From NCBI RefSeq assembly GCF_001306455.1, contig NZ_LGTQ01000012.1:186001-250000 (forward strand): a DNA stretch of 64,000 nucleotides. The letters run 5' to 3'. Each line of letters starts with the position of its first letter. The first letter of the stretch is position 1. Shown one piece after another: positions 1-7,488 of this stretch. The position numbers were made by a program, and so were the translations under genes. Under the pieces are notes generated by a model that worked only from the letters and a program-made list of their open reading frames with translations, was not told where the DNA came from and did not search any database. The DNA is from Jiulongibacter sediminis. GTDB lineage: Bacteria; Bacteroidota; Bacteroidia; Cytophagales; Spirosomataceae.

Positions 1-563
1 TCATTTCAGCTGGGAAAGGTGAGCTTCTGCAATCAGATCAATATGGTTTTGCCGGTTTTGTTTATGCCAAAAGAAACAAACCCTGGATAGCCGCCGTCAA
101 TGGTTTTGCTTTAGCTGGCGGAATGGAATTATGCCTGGCCTGCGATCTTATTCTGGCCTCTGCTGGTTCAAAGTTTGGTTTACCCGAGGTTACCAGAGGA
201 CTAATCGCAGGGGCTGGTGGACTCTTTCGTTTACCGAAAGCACTTCCGTCAAGAATTGCCACCGAGTTAATCCTTACCGGGCGGCAACTTACAGCTGAAG
301 AAGCTCTTTCTTTTGGTATGATCAACAAACTGACCTCAAAAGAAGAACTGATAGAAGAAGCCATTATACTGGCCAAAATGATTGCCAAAAATTCGCCAAA
401 TTCTATCAAAGAGAGTCTAAGTTTCATGCGAAATGCTGAAGGAAAGACGGAAGATGAACTTATCCCAGTATCTGATGAGTTATTCAGAGCAATACAATTA
501 ACCGACGACGCCAAAGAAGGCACCCTGGCTTTTGTGGAAAAGAGGGCTCCGGTTTGGAAATAA
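1..563 (+). CDS. Enoyl-CoA hydratase/isomerase family protein (5' end outside window)
   Basis: Only the C-terminal part is in the window; the open frame runs in from the left edge (first full codon at base 3) and stops at 563. The crotonase fold is shown by the segment KPWIAAVNGFALAGGMEL, in which the GG-x-E/M region forms the oxyanion hole, followed by CDLILAS and FGLPEVTRGLIAGAGG, the usual order in this family. The protein would hydrate trans-2-enoyl-CoA in beta-oxidation or a similar acyl-CoA pathway in the cytosol; substrate cannot be told from the fragment. The next gene, a TesB thioesterase, begins 6 bases after the stop, so the two are probably cotranscribed. An internal ATG at 123 is not the start, because conserved family sequence continues upstream of it. 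Confidence 0.93.
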   Translation, partial: ISAGKGELLQSDQYGFAGFVYAKRNKPWIAAVNGFALAGGMELCLACDLILASAGSKFGLPEVTRGLIAGAGGLFRLPKALPSRIATELILTGRQLTAEEALSFGMINKLTSKEELIEEAIILAKMIAKNSPNSIKESLSFMRNAEGKTEDELIPVSDELFRAIQLTDDAKEGTLAFVEKRAPVWK

Positions 564-569
564 AATCTT

Positions 570-1427
570 ATGCAAAACATCAACGAACTCATTGACCTTC
601 TTCATTTAGAAAAGGCAGAAACTAATGTTTACATCGGGCAGAACTATCAGGCACCCTGGAATCGCGTTTTTGGTGGACAGGTGCTGTCACAGGCTCTGAG
701 TGCAGCCTATAAAACTGTTCCTTCGGACCGCTTTGTGCACTCCATGCACGCCTATTTTCTTCTTGCCGGTGATATCTCTATTCCCATCCGTTTTGAAGTT
801 GATGACGTCAGAGATGGCGGAAGCTTTACGACCAGAAGAGTAGTTGCGAAGCAAAATGAGGCTGTCATTTTCATTACCTCAATCTCATTTCAGCTCAAAC
901 AGGAGGGCTTCGACCACCAGATTGATATGCCAAATGTTGTGGGACCAGAAGGCCTGAAATCTGACGAAGATATTGTCAATAAGTACAAACTCTTTGTTCC
1001 ACAAAACATACTTCAGGGAATCAAATCACGCCCATTTGAATTCAGACCCGTAGAAAAAGTAAGTCTGATGGATAGAGGCACCAAGCCTCCTTTCAGGCAT
1101 TATTGGTTTAAAGCGAAAGAAAAAGTAGAAGGTGACCTCAGCGTGCACCAGAAGCTGCTTACTTATGTATCAGATTACAACCTTTTGACCACCGCTACCC
1201 TGCCGCATGTCAAAGGACCTATCCCGAAAGGAATTTTCATGGCCAGCCTTGACCACGCCATGTGGTTTCACCGCGATTTCAGAATTGATGAATGGTTACT
1301 TTATGCCTTAGACAGTCCGAGTGCATCAAATACAAGAGGTTTTACCCGCGGAAATATTTTCACCCAGCACGGTAAGCTGGTGGCTTCAGTTGTTCAGGAA
1401 GGATTGATCAGAAAGAGTAAAAAGTGA
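570..1427 (+). CDS. tesB: Acyl-CoA thioesterase II
   Basis: Hydrolyses acyl-CoA to free fatty acid and CoA. At 285 residues it has the usual TesB length and the double hot-dog layout: an N-terminal half with NRVFGGQVLSQAL and HSMHAYFL, and a C-terminal half with MASLDHAMWFHRDF and SVVQEG near the end. The Asp in SLDH and the Gln in VVQEG match the catalytic Asp and Gln known from E. coli TesB. It starts 6 nt after the enoyl-CoA hydratase stop and lies upstream of a flavin-dependent oxidoreductase, which suggests a small acyl-CoA or fatty-acid turnover unit. No signal peptide, so cytosolic. Confidence 0.93.
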   Translation: MQNINELIDLLHLEKAETNVYIGQNYQAPWNRVFGGQVLSQALSAAYKTVPSDRFVHSMHAYFLLAGDISIPIRFEVDDVRDGGSFTTRRVVAKQNEAVIFITSISFQLKQEGFDHQIDMPNVVGPEGLKSDEDIVNKYKLFVPQNILQGIKSRPFEFRPVEKVSLMDRGTKPPFRHYWFKAKEKVEGDLSVHQKLLTYVSDYNLLTTATLPHVKGPIPKGIFMASLDHAMWFHRDFRIDEWLLYALDSPSASNTRGFTRGNIFTQHGKLVASVVQEGLIRKSKK

Positions 1428-1470
1428 GTGAAGAATTAGTTGTATCTTCAAACCACAATCAACAAAACCT

Positions 1471-2439
1471 ATGAACCCATTTAAAGACTTAAAACTACCT
1501 CTGGTAGCAGCTCCTATGTTTCTGATTTCCGGCCCCGAGCTGGTGATTGAATGCTGTAAAAACGGAATTGTCGGCACCTTCCCCGCATTGAACCAGCGAA
1601 GCACTGAAGGCTTTGAAGAGTGGGTGGTCCAAATCAAAACGGAATTAGAAGCTTTTGAAAAAGAAACGGGCAAGAAAGCTGCTCCATTTGGTGTTAACCT
1701 CATCGTTCATCAGACCAATCCCAGAATAATGGCTGATCTTCAGGTGGTGATCAAGCATAAAGTACCTTTAGTAATTACCTCTCTTGGAGCTGTGTCAGAT
1801 TTAGTGAATGCTGTTCATGCTTATGGTGGATTGGTTTTTCATGATGTCATCAAACGACGCCATGCAGAAAAAGCCGCCGAGGCCGGAGTAGATGGCTTGA
1901 TTTTGGTTTCTGCCGGTGCAGGTGGCCATGGCGGTACACTCAATCCTATTCCATTTGTGCAGGAGGTCAGAAGCTTTTTTGACAAAACAATTCTTCTTTC
2001 GGGTACTTTAAGTAACGGTCAGGATATTGCCACAGCTATGCAAATGGGTGCCGACCTGGCCTATATGGGCACACGATTTATCAATACCAAAGAGGCCCTT
2101 GCAGAGGAAGACTATCAAAAAATGATCTCAGAAAGTGGCACTACGGATGTGGTCTATACCGCAGCGGTTTCAGGAGTTAATGCTAATTTCATGCAGAAAT
2201 CGCTTGAGAACAATGGTATAACACAGGAGATGTGGGGTCAATCAAAGAAAATTGATGTTTCCACAGAACTGGATGCTGCAAAAGCTGAAGCAAAGGCCTG
2301 GAAAACCATTTGGTCTGCGGGGCAGGGTGTGGCCACTATTCATGACACGGTTGGGGTGAAAGACCTGGTTGACCGAATGAAAAAAGAGTTCATTGCGGCC
2401 ATTAAAGAACAACAAAAACTACTTGAGAAATATGCATAG
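1471..2439 (+). CDS. Nitronate monooxygenase-type FMN oxidoreductase (2-nitropropane dioxygenase family)
   Basis: A 322-residue TIM-barrel flavoprotein. PLVAAPMFLISGPELV at the N-terminus, GAGGHGG around residue 150 and a later GADLAYMGTRFI are the family's FMN-binding landmarks. Members oxidise nitronates or act as FMN-dependent enoyl reductases; the sequence does not decide between these, although the acyl-CoA genes upstream make a lipid-related role possible. It begins 43 nt after tesB. Its last codons overlap the start of the following lipoprotein gene by 8 nt, so these two genes are translationally linked. Confidence 0.88.
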   Translation: MNPFKDLKLPLVAAPMFLISGPELVIECCKNGIVGTFPALNQRSTEGFEEWVVQIKTELEAFEKETGKKAAPFGVNLIVHQTNPRIMADLQVVIKHKVPLVITSLGAVSDLVNAVHAYGGLVFHDVIKRRHAEKAAEAGVDGLILVSAGAGGHGGTLNPIPFVQEVRSFFDKTILLSGTLSNGQDIATAMQMGADLAYMGTRFINTKEALAEEDYQKMISESGTTDVVYTAAVSGVNANFMQKSLENNGITQEMWGQSKKIDVSTELDAAKAEAKAWKTIWSAGQGVATIHDTVGVKDLVDRMKKEFIAAIKEQQKLLEKYA

Positions 2440-2911
2440 GTTGGCTATTCTGCTTTTATTTCTTGCCTCATGTAATAGCTCCGAATCCTCTACTAATAGT
2501 ATTACTGAACAAACCGAGAATACGATTGAAATGGAAGCTCCTGAAAAAATTGAGGAGAAAAAACTTCCACTTGAATCCTTTACTGTTGAAGAGTTCCCGA
2601 AGGAAATAAACGGCTGTGCCTGTTACTACTGGCTGCCAGATCAAAGTGAGAAGTTCATTTATGTGGATGATTACGCCCGAACTGCTTTCGTTAAAATCAA
2701 AGGGCATTTTGAAGAGATGGAGATTTATGATGTCTATGCAGATGGCGACGTCATTCAGCAAAAATGCCGTGGGGAGCATTGGGGCTTAACGGTGGATTTG
2801 AAAAAAGTAAGTCAGATGGATGAAACTTCCCAGTATGCCGGAACATTGGAAATTGATGGAATTGACGGCACTAGTCAAACTCTGGATGTAAAAGGAGAGT
2901 GTGGTTGTTAA
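2432..2911 (+). CDS. Small lipoprotein of unknown function
   Basis: 159 residues from the ATG at 2432, which overlaps the previous stop codon. This start is chosen over one 39 nt upstream because it gives a clean lipoprotein signal: a short positive start, LAILLLFLASC with the lipobox cysteine near residue 14, then a Ser/Glu-rich linker. The mature part has a CACYYW motif near the middle and ends in ECGC, so disulfide pairing is possible. I recognise no family. It is probably a periplasm-facing lipoprotein. A strong hairpin follows the stop. Confidence 0.75.
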   Translation: MHRLAILLLFLASCNSSESSTNSITEQTENTIEMEAPEKIEEKKLPLESFTVEEFPKEINGCACYYWLPDQSEKFIYVDDYARTAFVKIKGHFEEMEIYDVYADGDVIQQKCRGEHWGLTVDLKKVSQMDETSQYAGTLEIDGIDGTSQTLDVKGECGC

Positions 2912-2930
2912 TCCACACTCTCTTTCTATT
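2895..2930 (+). terminator. Rho-independent terminator after the lipoprotein gene
   Basis: A perfect 10-bp stem, GAGAGTGTGG at 2895-2904 and CCACACTCTC at 2913-2922, has an 8-nt loop and is followed by a T-rich tract. It overlaps the stop codon of the 2432 gene and lies between two convergent genes, so it may serve both strands. Confidence 0.75.
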
Positions 2931-2934
2931 TCAA

Positions 2935-3516
2935 CTACATAATTTCATCTTTATCGATAACGCCACAGCCTACTCTGGCACCAGCTGCTCCTGAGGGTTG
3001 ACTGGTGAAATCATCAGGTCCTGCATGTATGATGATGGCTTTGTTCAAGATGTTCTTGTTTTCATCATCACAGCTCAGGCACCACTCATCAGTTGTTAAA
3101 CTTAAAACGGTAATGCTATCACCGGGAGACTCCAGATTTCCGATGTCTCCGGCATGATGAGGCTCCATTCCCCACTGACCGTGATCTACACCAGTTGGGT
3201 TCCAGTGCCCACCAGCACTTTTACCGTCTACAGCACTACAATCACCCGTTTCGTGAATATGAATTGCATGTTTCCCTTTTGGCAAGCCAATGATATTTGC
3301 TTCCATGGTAACCATACCATCTGCCTCTGTGAAAGCAACAGTTCCGCTAACATCCATGTCACTTTTCCCTTCAATATCGGCAACAGCGGTTTCCAAAGAA
3401 ACTCCTTCCACCGCTTCTATTTCGGTTGGTACATTATCGTCATATTGTTCTTCAACTGTATTATTGCAAGCCATCATTATGCCTCCGGCCAAAACGATCA
3501 TAAGTAACTTTTTCAT
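2935..3516 (-). CDS. sodC: Cu/Zn superoxide dismutase, lipoprotein
   Basis: 193 residues with a lipoprotein signal (MKKLLMIVLAGGIMMAC, lipobox Cys17), then the SodC domain. The metal ligands are all visible: HIH at residues 86-88, His104 in GGHWNP, His112, His120 or His121 and Asp124 in HHAGD, and His164 in IIIHAGPDD. Cys93 and Cys184 can form the conserved disulfide, and Arg181 in GARVGCGVI is the active-site arginine. It dismutates superoxide outside the cytoplasm, anchored to a membrane by its lipid. It is followed convergently by a lipoprotein gene and lies downstream of galM, separated by a terminator, so it is probably a single-gene unit. Confidence 0.95.
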   Translation of the reverse strand: MKKLLMIVLAGGIMMACNNTVEEQYDDNVPTEIEAVEGVSLETAVADIEGKSDMDVSGTVAFTEADGMVTMEANIIGLPKGKHAIHIHETGDCSAVDGKSAGGHWNPTGVDHGQWGMEPHHAGDIGNLESPGDSITVLSLTTDEWCLSCDDENKNILNKAIIIHAGPDDFTSQPSGAAGARVGCGVIDKDEIM

Positions 3517-3603
3517 TCTGTTTTATGGTTTTAGATTATTAACACTATTTTGTTCTTAAAGCTTAAAAGAACGTTCCGCAAAACCTTGTAGAGTCAAATC
3601 CAC

Positions 3604-3630
3604 AAAAAAAGCCCGGCAAAACCGGGCTTT
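3604..3630 (-). terminator. Terminator of galM (minus strand)
   Basis: The stem AGCCCGG (3610-3616) and CCGGGCT (3622-3628) has a 5-nt loop. On the minus strand it is followed by seven T (AAAAAAA at 3604-3610 on the plus strand), just past the galM stop. Confidence 0.9.
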
Positions 3631-3647
3631 CAGATATCTAAGATTCG

Positions 3648-4790
3648 CTACTTCGTCGAGAATTTATACATCGTTGAGGTTGTATAAGTTTCCCCTGGTC
3701 TCAGTAAAGTACTTGCATACTCCGGCTTGTTTGGGGCATCTGGAAAATGCTCGGTCTCTAAACAAAAACCCCAGCGATTGTCATATTTAACATCATCATG
3801 TCCGACAAGACTTCCATTCAGGAAGTTACCTGTGTAAAATTGAACGGCCGGTTCCGTCGTATACATTTGCATAAAGCGACCCGTGGCAGGATGGTAAACT
3901 TCTGCTCCTAATTTCATTTCATCGGAACTATCGGTAAATACCCAGGCGTGGTCATACCCACCACCCGTAGCAATCTGAACATCGGTAGTGTCATTAATAC
4001 GCTCACCTATTGCATGAGATGTTGTGAAATCAAATGGAGTACCCTCTACCGCCGCAGGCTCACCAAAAGGAATCAGGCCGCTGTCTACAGGCAAATACTT
4101 ATCGGCATAAATGGTCACTTCATGATTAAGAACATTTTCTGACATACCACTCAAATTGAAATAAGCGTGATTAGTAAGGTTAACATGTGTTGCCTTGTCA
4201 GTTGTTGCTTTGTAATCAATTTTCAAAGCGTCATCAGCCTGAAGTGTGTAAACCACTTCAATACTCAAATTGCCCGGAAAACCACCGGCTCCGTCAGGAG
4301 AAACAGTCGTCAATTTCAAGGTTGGATTTTCCGCCTCTACGATTTCTGCTTCCCAGAGCTGGCCATCAATACCGGCTCCACTACTATGAAGACTATTTTC
4401 ACCATCGTTAGCCACCAGATTATACTCCTCGCCATCGATTGTAAATTTGGCACCTCCTATTCGGTTTCCAAAACGACCAACAAGAGTTCCAAAGAAAGCT
4501 GCCCCGCTGAAATACTCCGGAAGTGTCTTCATACCAAGATTGATATTTTCGTAATTTCCATCTTTATCTGGGGCTGTCCAAGTCACAATTTTACCACCAT
4601 AATTGGTGATGGTAACTGTCATGCCGTTGGCATTTTTGAGCGTAAATAAAGAAGCTTCGGAGCCATCTTCTAATTGACCCCAAACTTCTTCAGAAATACT
4701 TGAAGTCATTGAATCCGATTCCTCGGTTGTTGCATTTTTACAAGCCACGAAACCCATCGAAAGAGCAAGTAGCAGAACTAGTTTTTTCAT
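3648..4790 (-). CDS. galM: Aldose 1-epimerase (galactose mutarotase), lipoprotein
   Basis: Interconverts alpha and beta anomers of aldoses. The 380-residue protein carries a lipoprotein signal (MKKLVLLLALSMGFVAC, Cys17), so it acts outside the cytoplasm, unlike E. coli GalM. Active-site landmarks are NRIGGAKF near 109, the substrate-binding His135 in NSLHSSG, the catalytic His208 in NLTNHAYFNLSG, YDHAWVF, and the catalytic Glu region CLETEHFPDAPN near the C-terminus. It lies downstream of an SGLT-like Na+/sugar symporter on the same strand, with a hairpin between them. This fits outside mutarotation feeding an anomer-selective symporter. Confidence 0.94.
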   Translation of the reverse strand: MKKLVLLLALSMGFVACKNATTEESDSMTSSISEEVWGQLEDGSEASLFTLKNANGMTVTITNYGGKIVTWTAPDKDGNYENINLGMKTLPEYFSGAAFFGTLVGRFGNRIGGAKFTIDGEEYNLVANDGENSLHSSGAGIDGQLWEAEIVEAENPTLKLTTVSPDGAGGFPGNLSIEVVYTLQADDALKIDYKATTDKATHVNLTNHAYFNLSGMSENVLNHEVTIYADKYLPVDSGLIPFGEPAAVEGTPFDFTTSHAIGERINDTTDVQIATGGGYDHAWVFTDSSDEMKLGAEVYHPATGRFMQMYTTEPAVQFYTGNFLNGSLVGHDDVKYDNRWGFCLETEHFPDAPNKPEYASTLLRPGETYTTSTMYKFSTK

Positions 4791-4809
4791 TTCTATAGAT
4801 GTTGAATAT

Positions 4810-4845
4810 TAAAGAAAAGAGTCCCTTTGCAAAGCAAAAGGACTC
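4810..4845 (-). terminator. Terminator or attenuator between the sugar symporter and galM
   Basis: Stem GAGTCC (4819-4824) pairs with GGACTC (4840-4845), extended inside by TTTGC and GCAAA with one mismatch. On the minus strand it runs into TTTTCTTT. It lies in the 64-bp gap between the symporter stop and the galM start, so galM is either separately transcribed or reached by read-through. Confidence 0.7.
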
Positions 4846-4854
4846 CCATAATTT

Positions 4855-6474
4855 CTAACTAAAATAAGCCATCACATATATCACGATCGCCACAATAAAC
4901 AAACTCGTGAAGATATCAATCATGTTAAAGCTTTGGTTATTCTCCTGACGCTGCTCCGGTGTTACAGTACTTATTGTCAAACCAGTTAACTGAGCCTTAT
5001 CAGGTGCCGGTGAGAACAATGAAACCAAAATAGTAGCCGCCACACAGTACAGGAAGAAGAAAGCAGAGAACTTCAGGAAGTTCATGCTCGCAAACTCATA
5101 AAGGAAACTATCAGCTGGCAAAGAGTCTTCATAGACTTCGAGAATCAGACGGATAGCGGCAATAATTATACCCGTAAACAGGGTAAACAGGGCACCTTTT
5201 GAATTAATTCGGCTGGAGAAAATCCCCAATAAGAATACAGCAGTGATCGGCGGAGCTATATAAGACTGAACATTTTGAAGATATTCATACAGAGTACCTC
5301 CGGCTAGTCTTTCAATAATGGGCACCCAAAGAACACCAAGCAATACCACAACTCCGGTAGCGATTCTACCTACCTGAACCATACGAGCTTCGGAGGCATC
5401 TGGTCTTAGTTTTTTATAGATATCAATGGTGAATAAGGTTGAGCAGCTATTAAAAACTGATGCCAATGATGACATCAAAGCGGCCATCAAACCGGCAGCC
5501 ACCAAACCTCTCAAACCTGCCGGCAAAATTGCCATCATTAAAGACGGGAACGCCTGATCAGGAGTATCCCACTGCAGTTCACCTCTCATTTTCAAAACCA
5601 GGGCAATGATCCCTGGAATTAGGAACAAAAACAAAGGCATCAATTTCAGGAAAGCACCGAAAATACTTCCTCTTCTACCCTCTTTGATATTTTTTGCGGT
5701 AAGTACACGCTGTACAATCACCTGATCAGTACACCAGTACCAGATCCCCACAATGGTAGAAGAAAGCACCAGCCAGTGCCACGGATAATCAGCATCATCC
5801 ATATCACGCCACATATTCATATACTCCGGCCCTACTGTTTCGCGGATACTCTCCCAGCCACCGGCGGCATCAAGACCCATGAACGTCAAACAGGCCGCAC
5901 CGACTACCAGAATAATAGCCTGTAGTGTCTCGGTATAAACCACCGCTCTCATACCGCCAAGAACTGTGTAAATACCCGTTAGAATCACCGTGGCCAAAGC
6001 CCCCTGCATAAACGTTACACCAAGCAAAGTAGAGATAACAATACCACCGGCGTATAGCGTTACAGACACCTTGGTCAATACATACGCAGCAAGACTGAAT
6101 AAACTCAAAAACCATCTTGCTCTAGGGTCAAAACGCTTTTCAAGAAACTCAGGCATAGTGAAAACCCCGCTTCTCACGTAGAACGGAAGGAACAACCAAC
6201 CAAGTAGCACTACTACCCATGCATGAAGTTCATAAATTAATAGGGGAAACTTATTTCCAGCCCCTGAACCTGCTAAACCTACAACATGCTCTGAACCGAT
6301 GTTAGAGGCAAAAATGGAAGCACCTACCACAAACCAGCCCATGTTTCGGCCTGCCAGAAAATAGTCTTCACTATTACTTTGTTTTTGAGAAACCACCCAC
6401 CAGGCTACACCCAGCAGCAGGGCAAAATAGCCCGCAATAACTACCCAATCCAGGGTAACTAACGACTCTTGCAT
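4855..6474 (-). CDS. SGLT-like sodium/sugar symporter (SSS family)
   Basis: A 539-residue inner-membrane protein with about 14 hydrophobic segments. FASNIGSEHVVGLAGSG (about residues 54-70) and IWYWCTDQVIVQRV (about 245-258) are close to the sugar- and sodium-binding helices of vSGLT and animal SGLT1, so a glucose/galactose-type substrate is likely. Downstream on the same strand is a lipoprotein aldose 1-epimerase, supporting a hexose import role. It carries a short C-terminal tail with one last hydrophobic helix. The exact sugar is an inference from the neighbour gene. Confidence 0.92.
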   Translation of the reverse strand: MQESLVTLDWVVIAGYFALLLGVAWWVVSQKQSNSEDYFLAGRNMGWFVVGASIFASNIGSEHVVGLAGSGAGNKFPLLIYELHAWVVVLLGWLFLPFYVRSGVFTMPEFLEKRFDPRARWFLSLFSLAAYVLTKVSVTLYAGGIVISTLLGVTFMQGALATVILTGIYTVLGGMRAVVYTETLQAIILVVGAACLTFMGLDAAGGWESIRETVGPEYMNMWRDMDDADYPWHWLVLSSTIVGIWYWCTDQVIVQRVLTAKNIKEGRRGSIFGAFLKLMPLFLFLIPGIIALVLKMRGELQWDTPDQAFPSLMMAILPAGLRGLVAAGLMAALMSSLASVFNSCSTLFTIDIYKKLRPDASEARMVQVGRIATGVVVLLGVLWVPIIERLAGGTLYEYLQNVQSYIAPPITAVFLLGIFSSRINSKGALFTLFTGIIIAAIRLILEVYEDSLPADSFLYEFASMNFLKFSAFFFLYCVAATILVSLFSPAPDKAQLTGLTISTVTPEQRQENNQSFNMIDIFTSLFIVAIVIYVMAYFS

Positions 6475-6602
6475 TGTTTTTTAAGGTTAAGGTTTTGTAC
6501 CCTGAAGGCACTTTACTTACAAATCAGACGCAAAAAAGTGAATTTTCTTCCGCTCACGCCTCAATTATTGTGATTAATTGAGAAATAATTGAATTCAACA
6601 AT

Positions 6603-6621
6603 TTGTGTCTTTTCGACACAA
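6603..6621. repeat. Inverted repeat upstream of the symporter gene
   Basis: TTGTGTC (6603-6609) and GACACAA (6615-6621) flank TTTTC in the 215-bp gap between the TauE-family gene and the symporter gene. There is no T-run, so an operator is more likely than a terminator; no regulator is known for it. Confidence 0.4.
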
Positions 6622-6689
6622 TTCTACAAAATTATTATTTCAATATTGACAAACCGAACACTTTTTCCTTTTCGGTATTCCTCATCAGC

Positions 6690-7463
6690 TTAAACCGAAA
6701 CAAACATCTTTATCGCCGAAACAGCAATTACTACAATCAAAACTCTGTAAATCCAAACTTCTGAATTCGGGATTTTTGAAATAAACCGCACACCAAGCCA
6801 GGCACCAATGGATTGAAAAACACCCATGAGAATGCCATACGCGAAATGAACCTTGTCATAGTATATGAATAAGAGAAGAGCCGGAATGGTGAAACAAAGC
6901 ACCATTAGCAACTTAATTCCATTAGCTTGCTTCAGATTATATTGTGAAACCAGAACCATGGCCGCCAATAAAAAAACACCAACACCTGCCTGAAGGAAAC
7001 CGCCATAGACTCCGATTACGAAAAAGATCAAAATACTTTTCCAGCTTTTTCGATTAGATCCTCCCTCCCCTTCTGCTTTTAACCACCGTGAAGGCTTCAA
7101 TAAAAGAACAATCAGCATAATGACCATCAGCGTACCAATGCTGTAGTTCATCAACTTTTCATTCAGATCAACCGCGATTTTAGACCCGATTAGGGCACCC
7201 ACCACCGCGGGTATGGCCAGCCATTCGACTCCCTTAAAGAGACCAGGGAAGGTCTTATTGAAGCGTTGCGTAGCCACAGCTGATTGCATAAAAACACCAA
7301 TACGATTTGTAGCATTTGCCACCGAAGGTGGCAGCCCGCAGATAAACATAAAAATGGGAAGTGTAATCAAAGAACCACTCCCGGCCAAGGTGTTAATAAT
7401 ACCCGTAAAAATACCGGCAAAAACAAAAAGGACGAACTCCCCGAGGCTAAGATCTATTTCCAT
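6690..7463 (-). CDS. TauE/SafE family sulfite/anion exporter
   Basis: 257 residues with about 8 hydrophobic segments in two half-repeats. The first half has FAGIFTGIINTLAGSGSLITLP and the second has GVYGGFLQAGVGVFLL, the paired G-rich motifs of the TauE/SafE (DUF81) family. Members export sulfite, sulfoacetate or other organosulfur anions, but substrate is not predictable here. It starts 25 nt after the stop of the TonB-dependent receptor gene on the same strand, so the two are probably cotranscribed. A phosphosulfolactate synthase homologue, which would consume sulfite, lies 30 kb away. Confidence 0.85.
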   Translation of the reverse strand: MEIDLSLGEFVLFVFAGIFTGIINTLAGSGSLITLPIFMFICGLPPSVANATNRIGVFMQSAVATQRFNKTFPGLFKGVEWLAIPAVVGALIGSKIAVDLNEKLMNYSIGTLMVIMLIVLLLKPSRWLKAEGEGGSNRKSWKSILIFFVIGVYGGFLQAGVGVFLLAAMVLVSQYNLKQANGIKLLMVLCFTIPALLLFIYYDKVHFAYGILMGVFQSIGAWLGVRFISKIPNSEVWIYRVLIVVIAVSAIKMFVSV

Positions 7464-7488
7464 AATTATGCTAAGTTAATGGAAATTA

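Noticed and set aside
62-592. 176-codon minus-strand frame at the left edge
   Set aside because: Antisense to the enoyl-CoA hydratase gene, whose conserved motifs are unmistakable; the antisense protein has no signal, motif or neighbour support.
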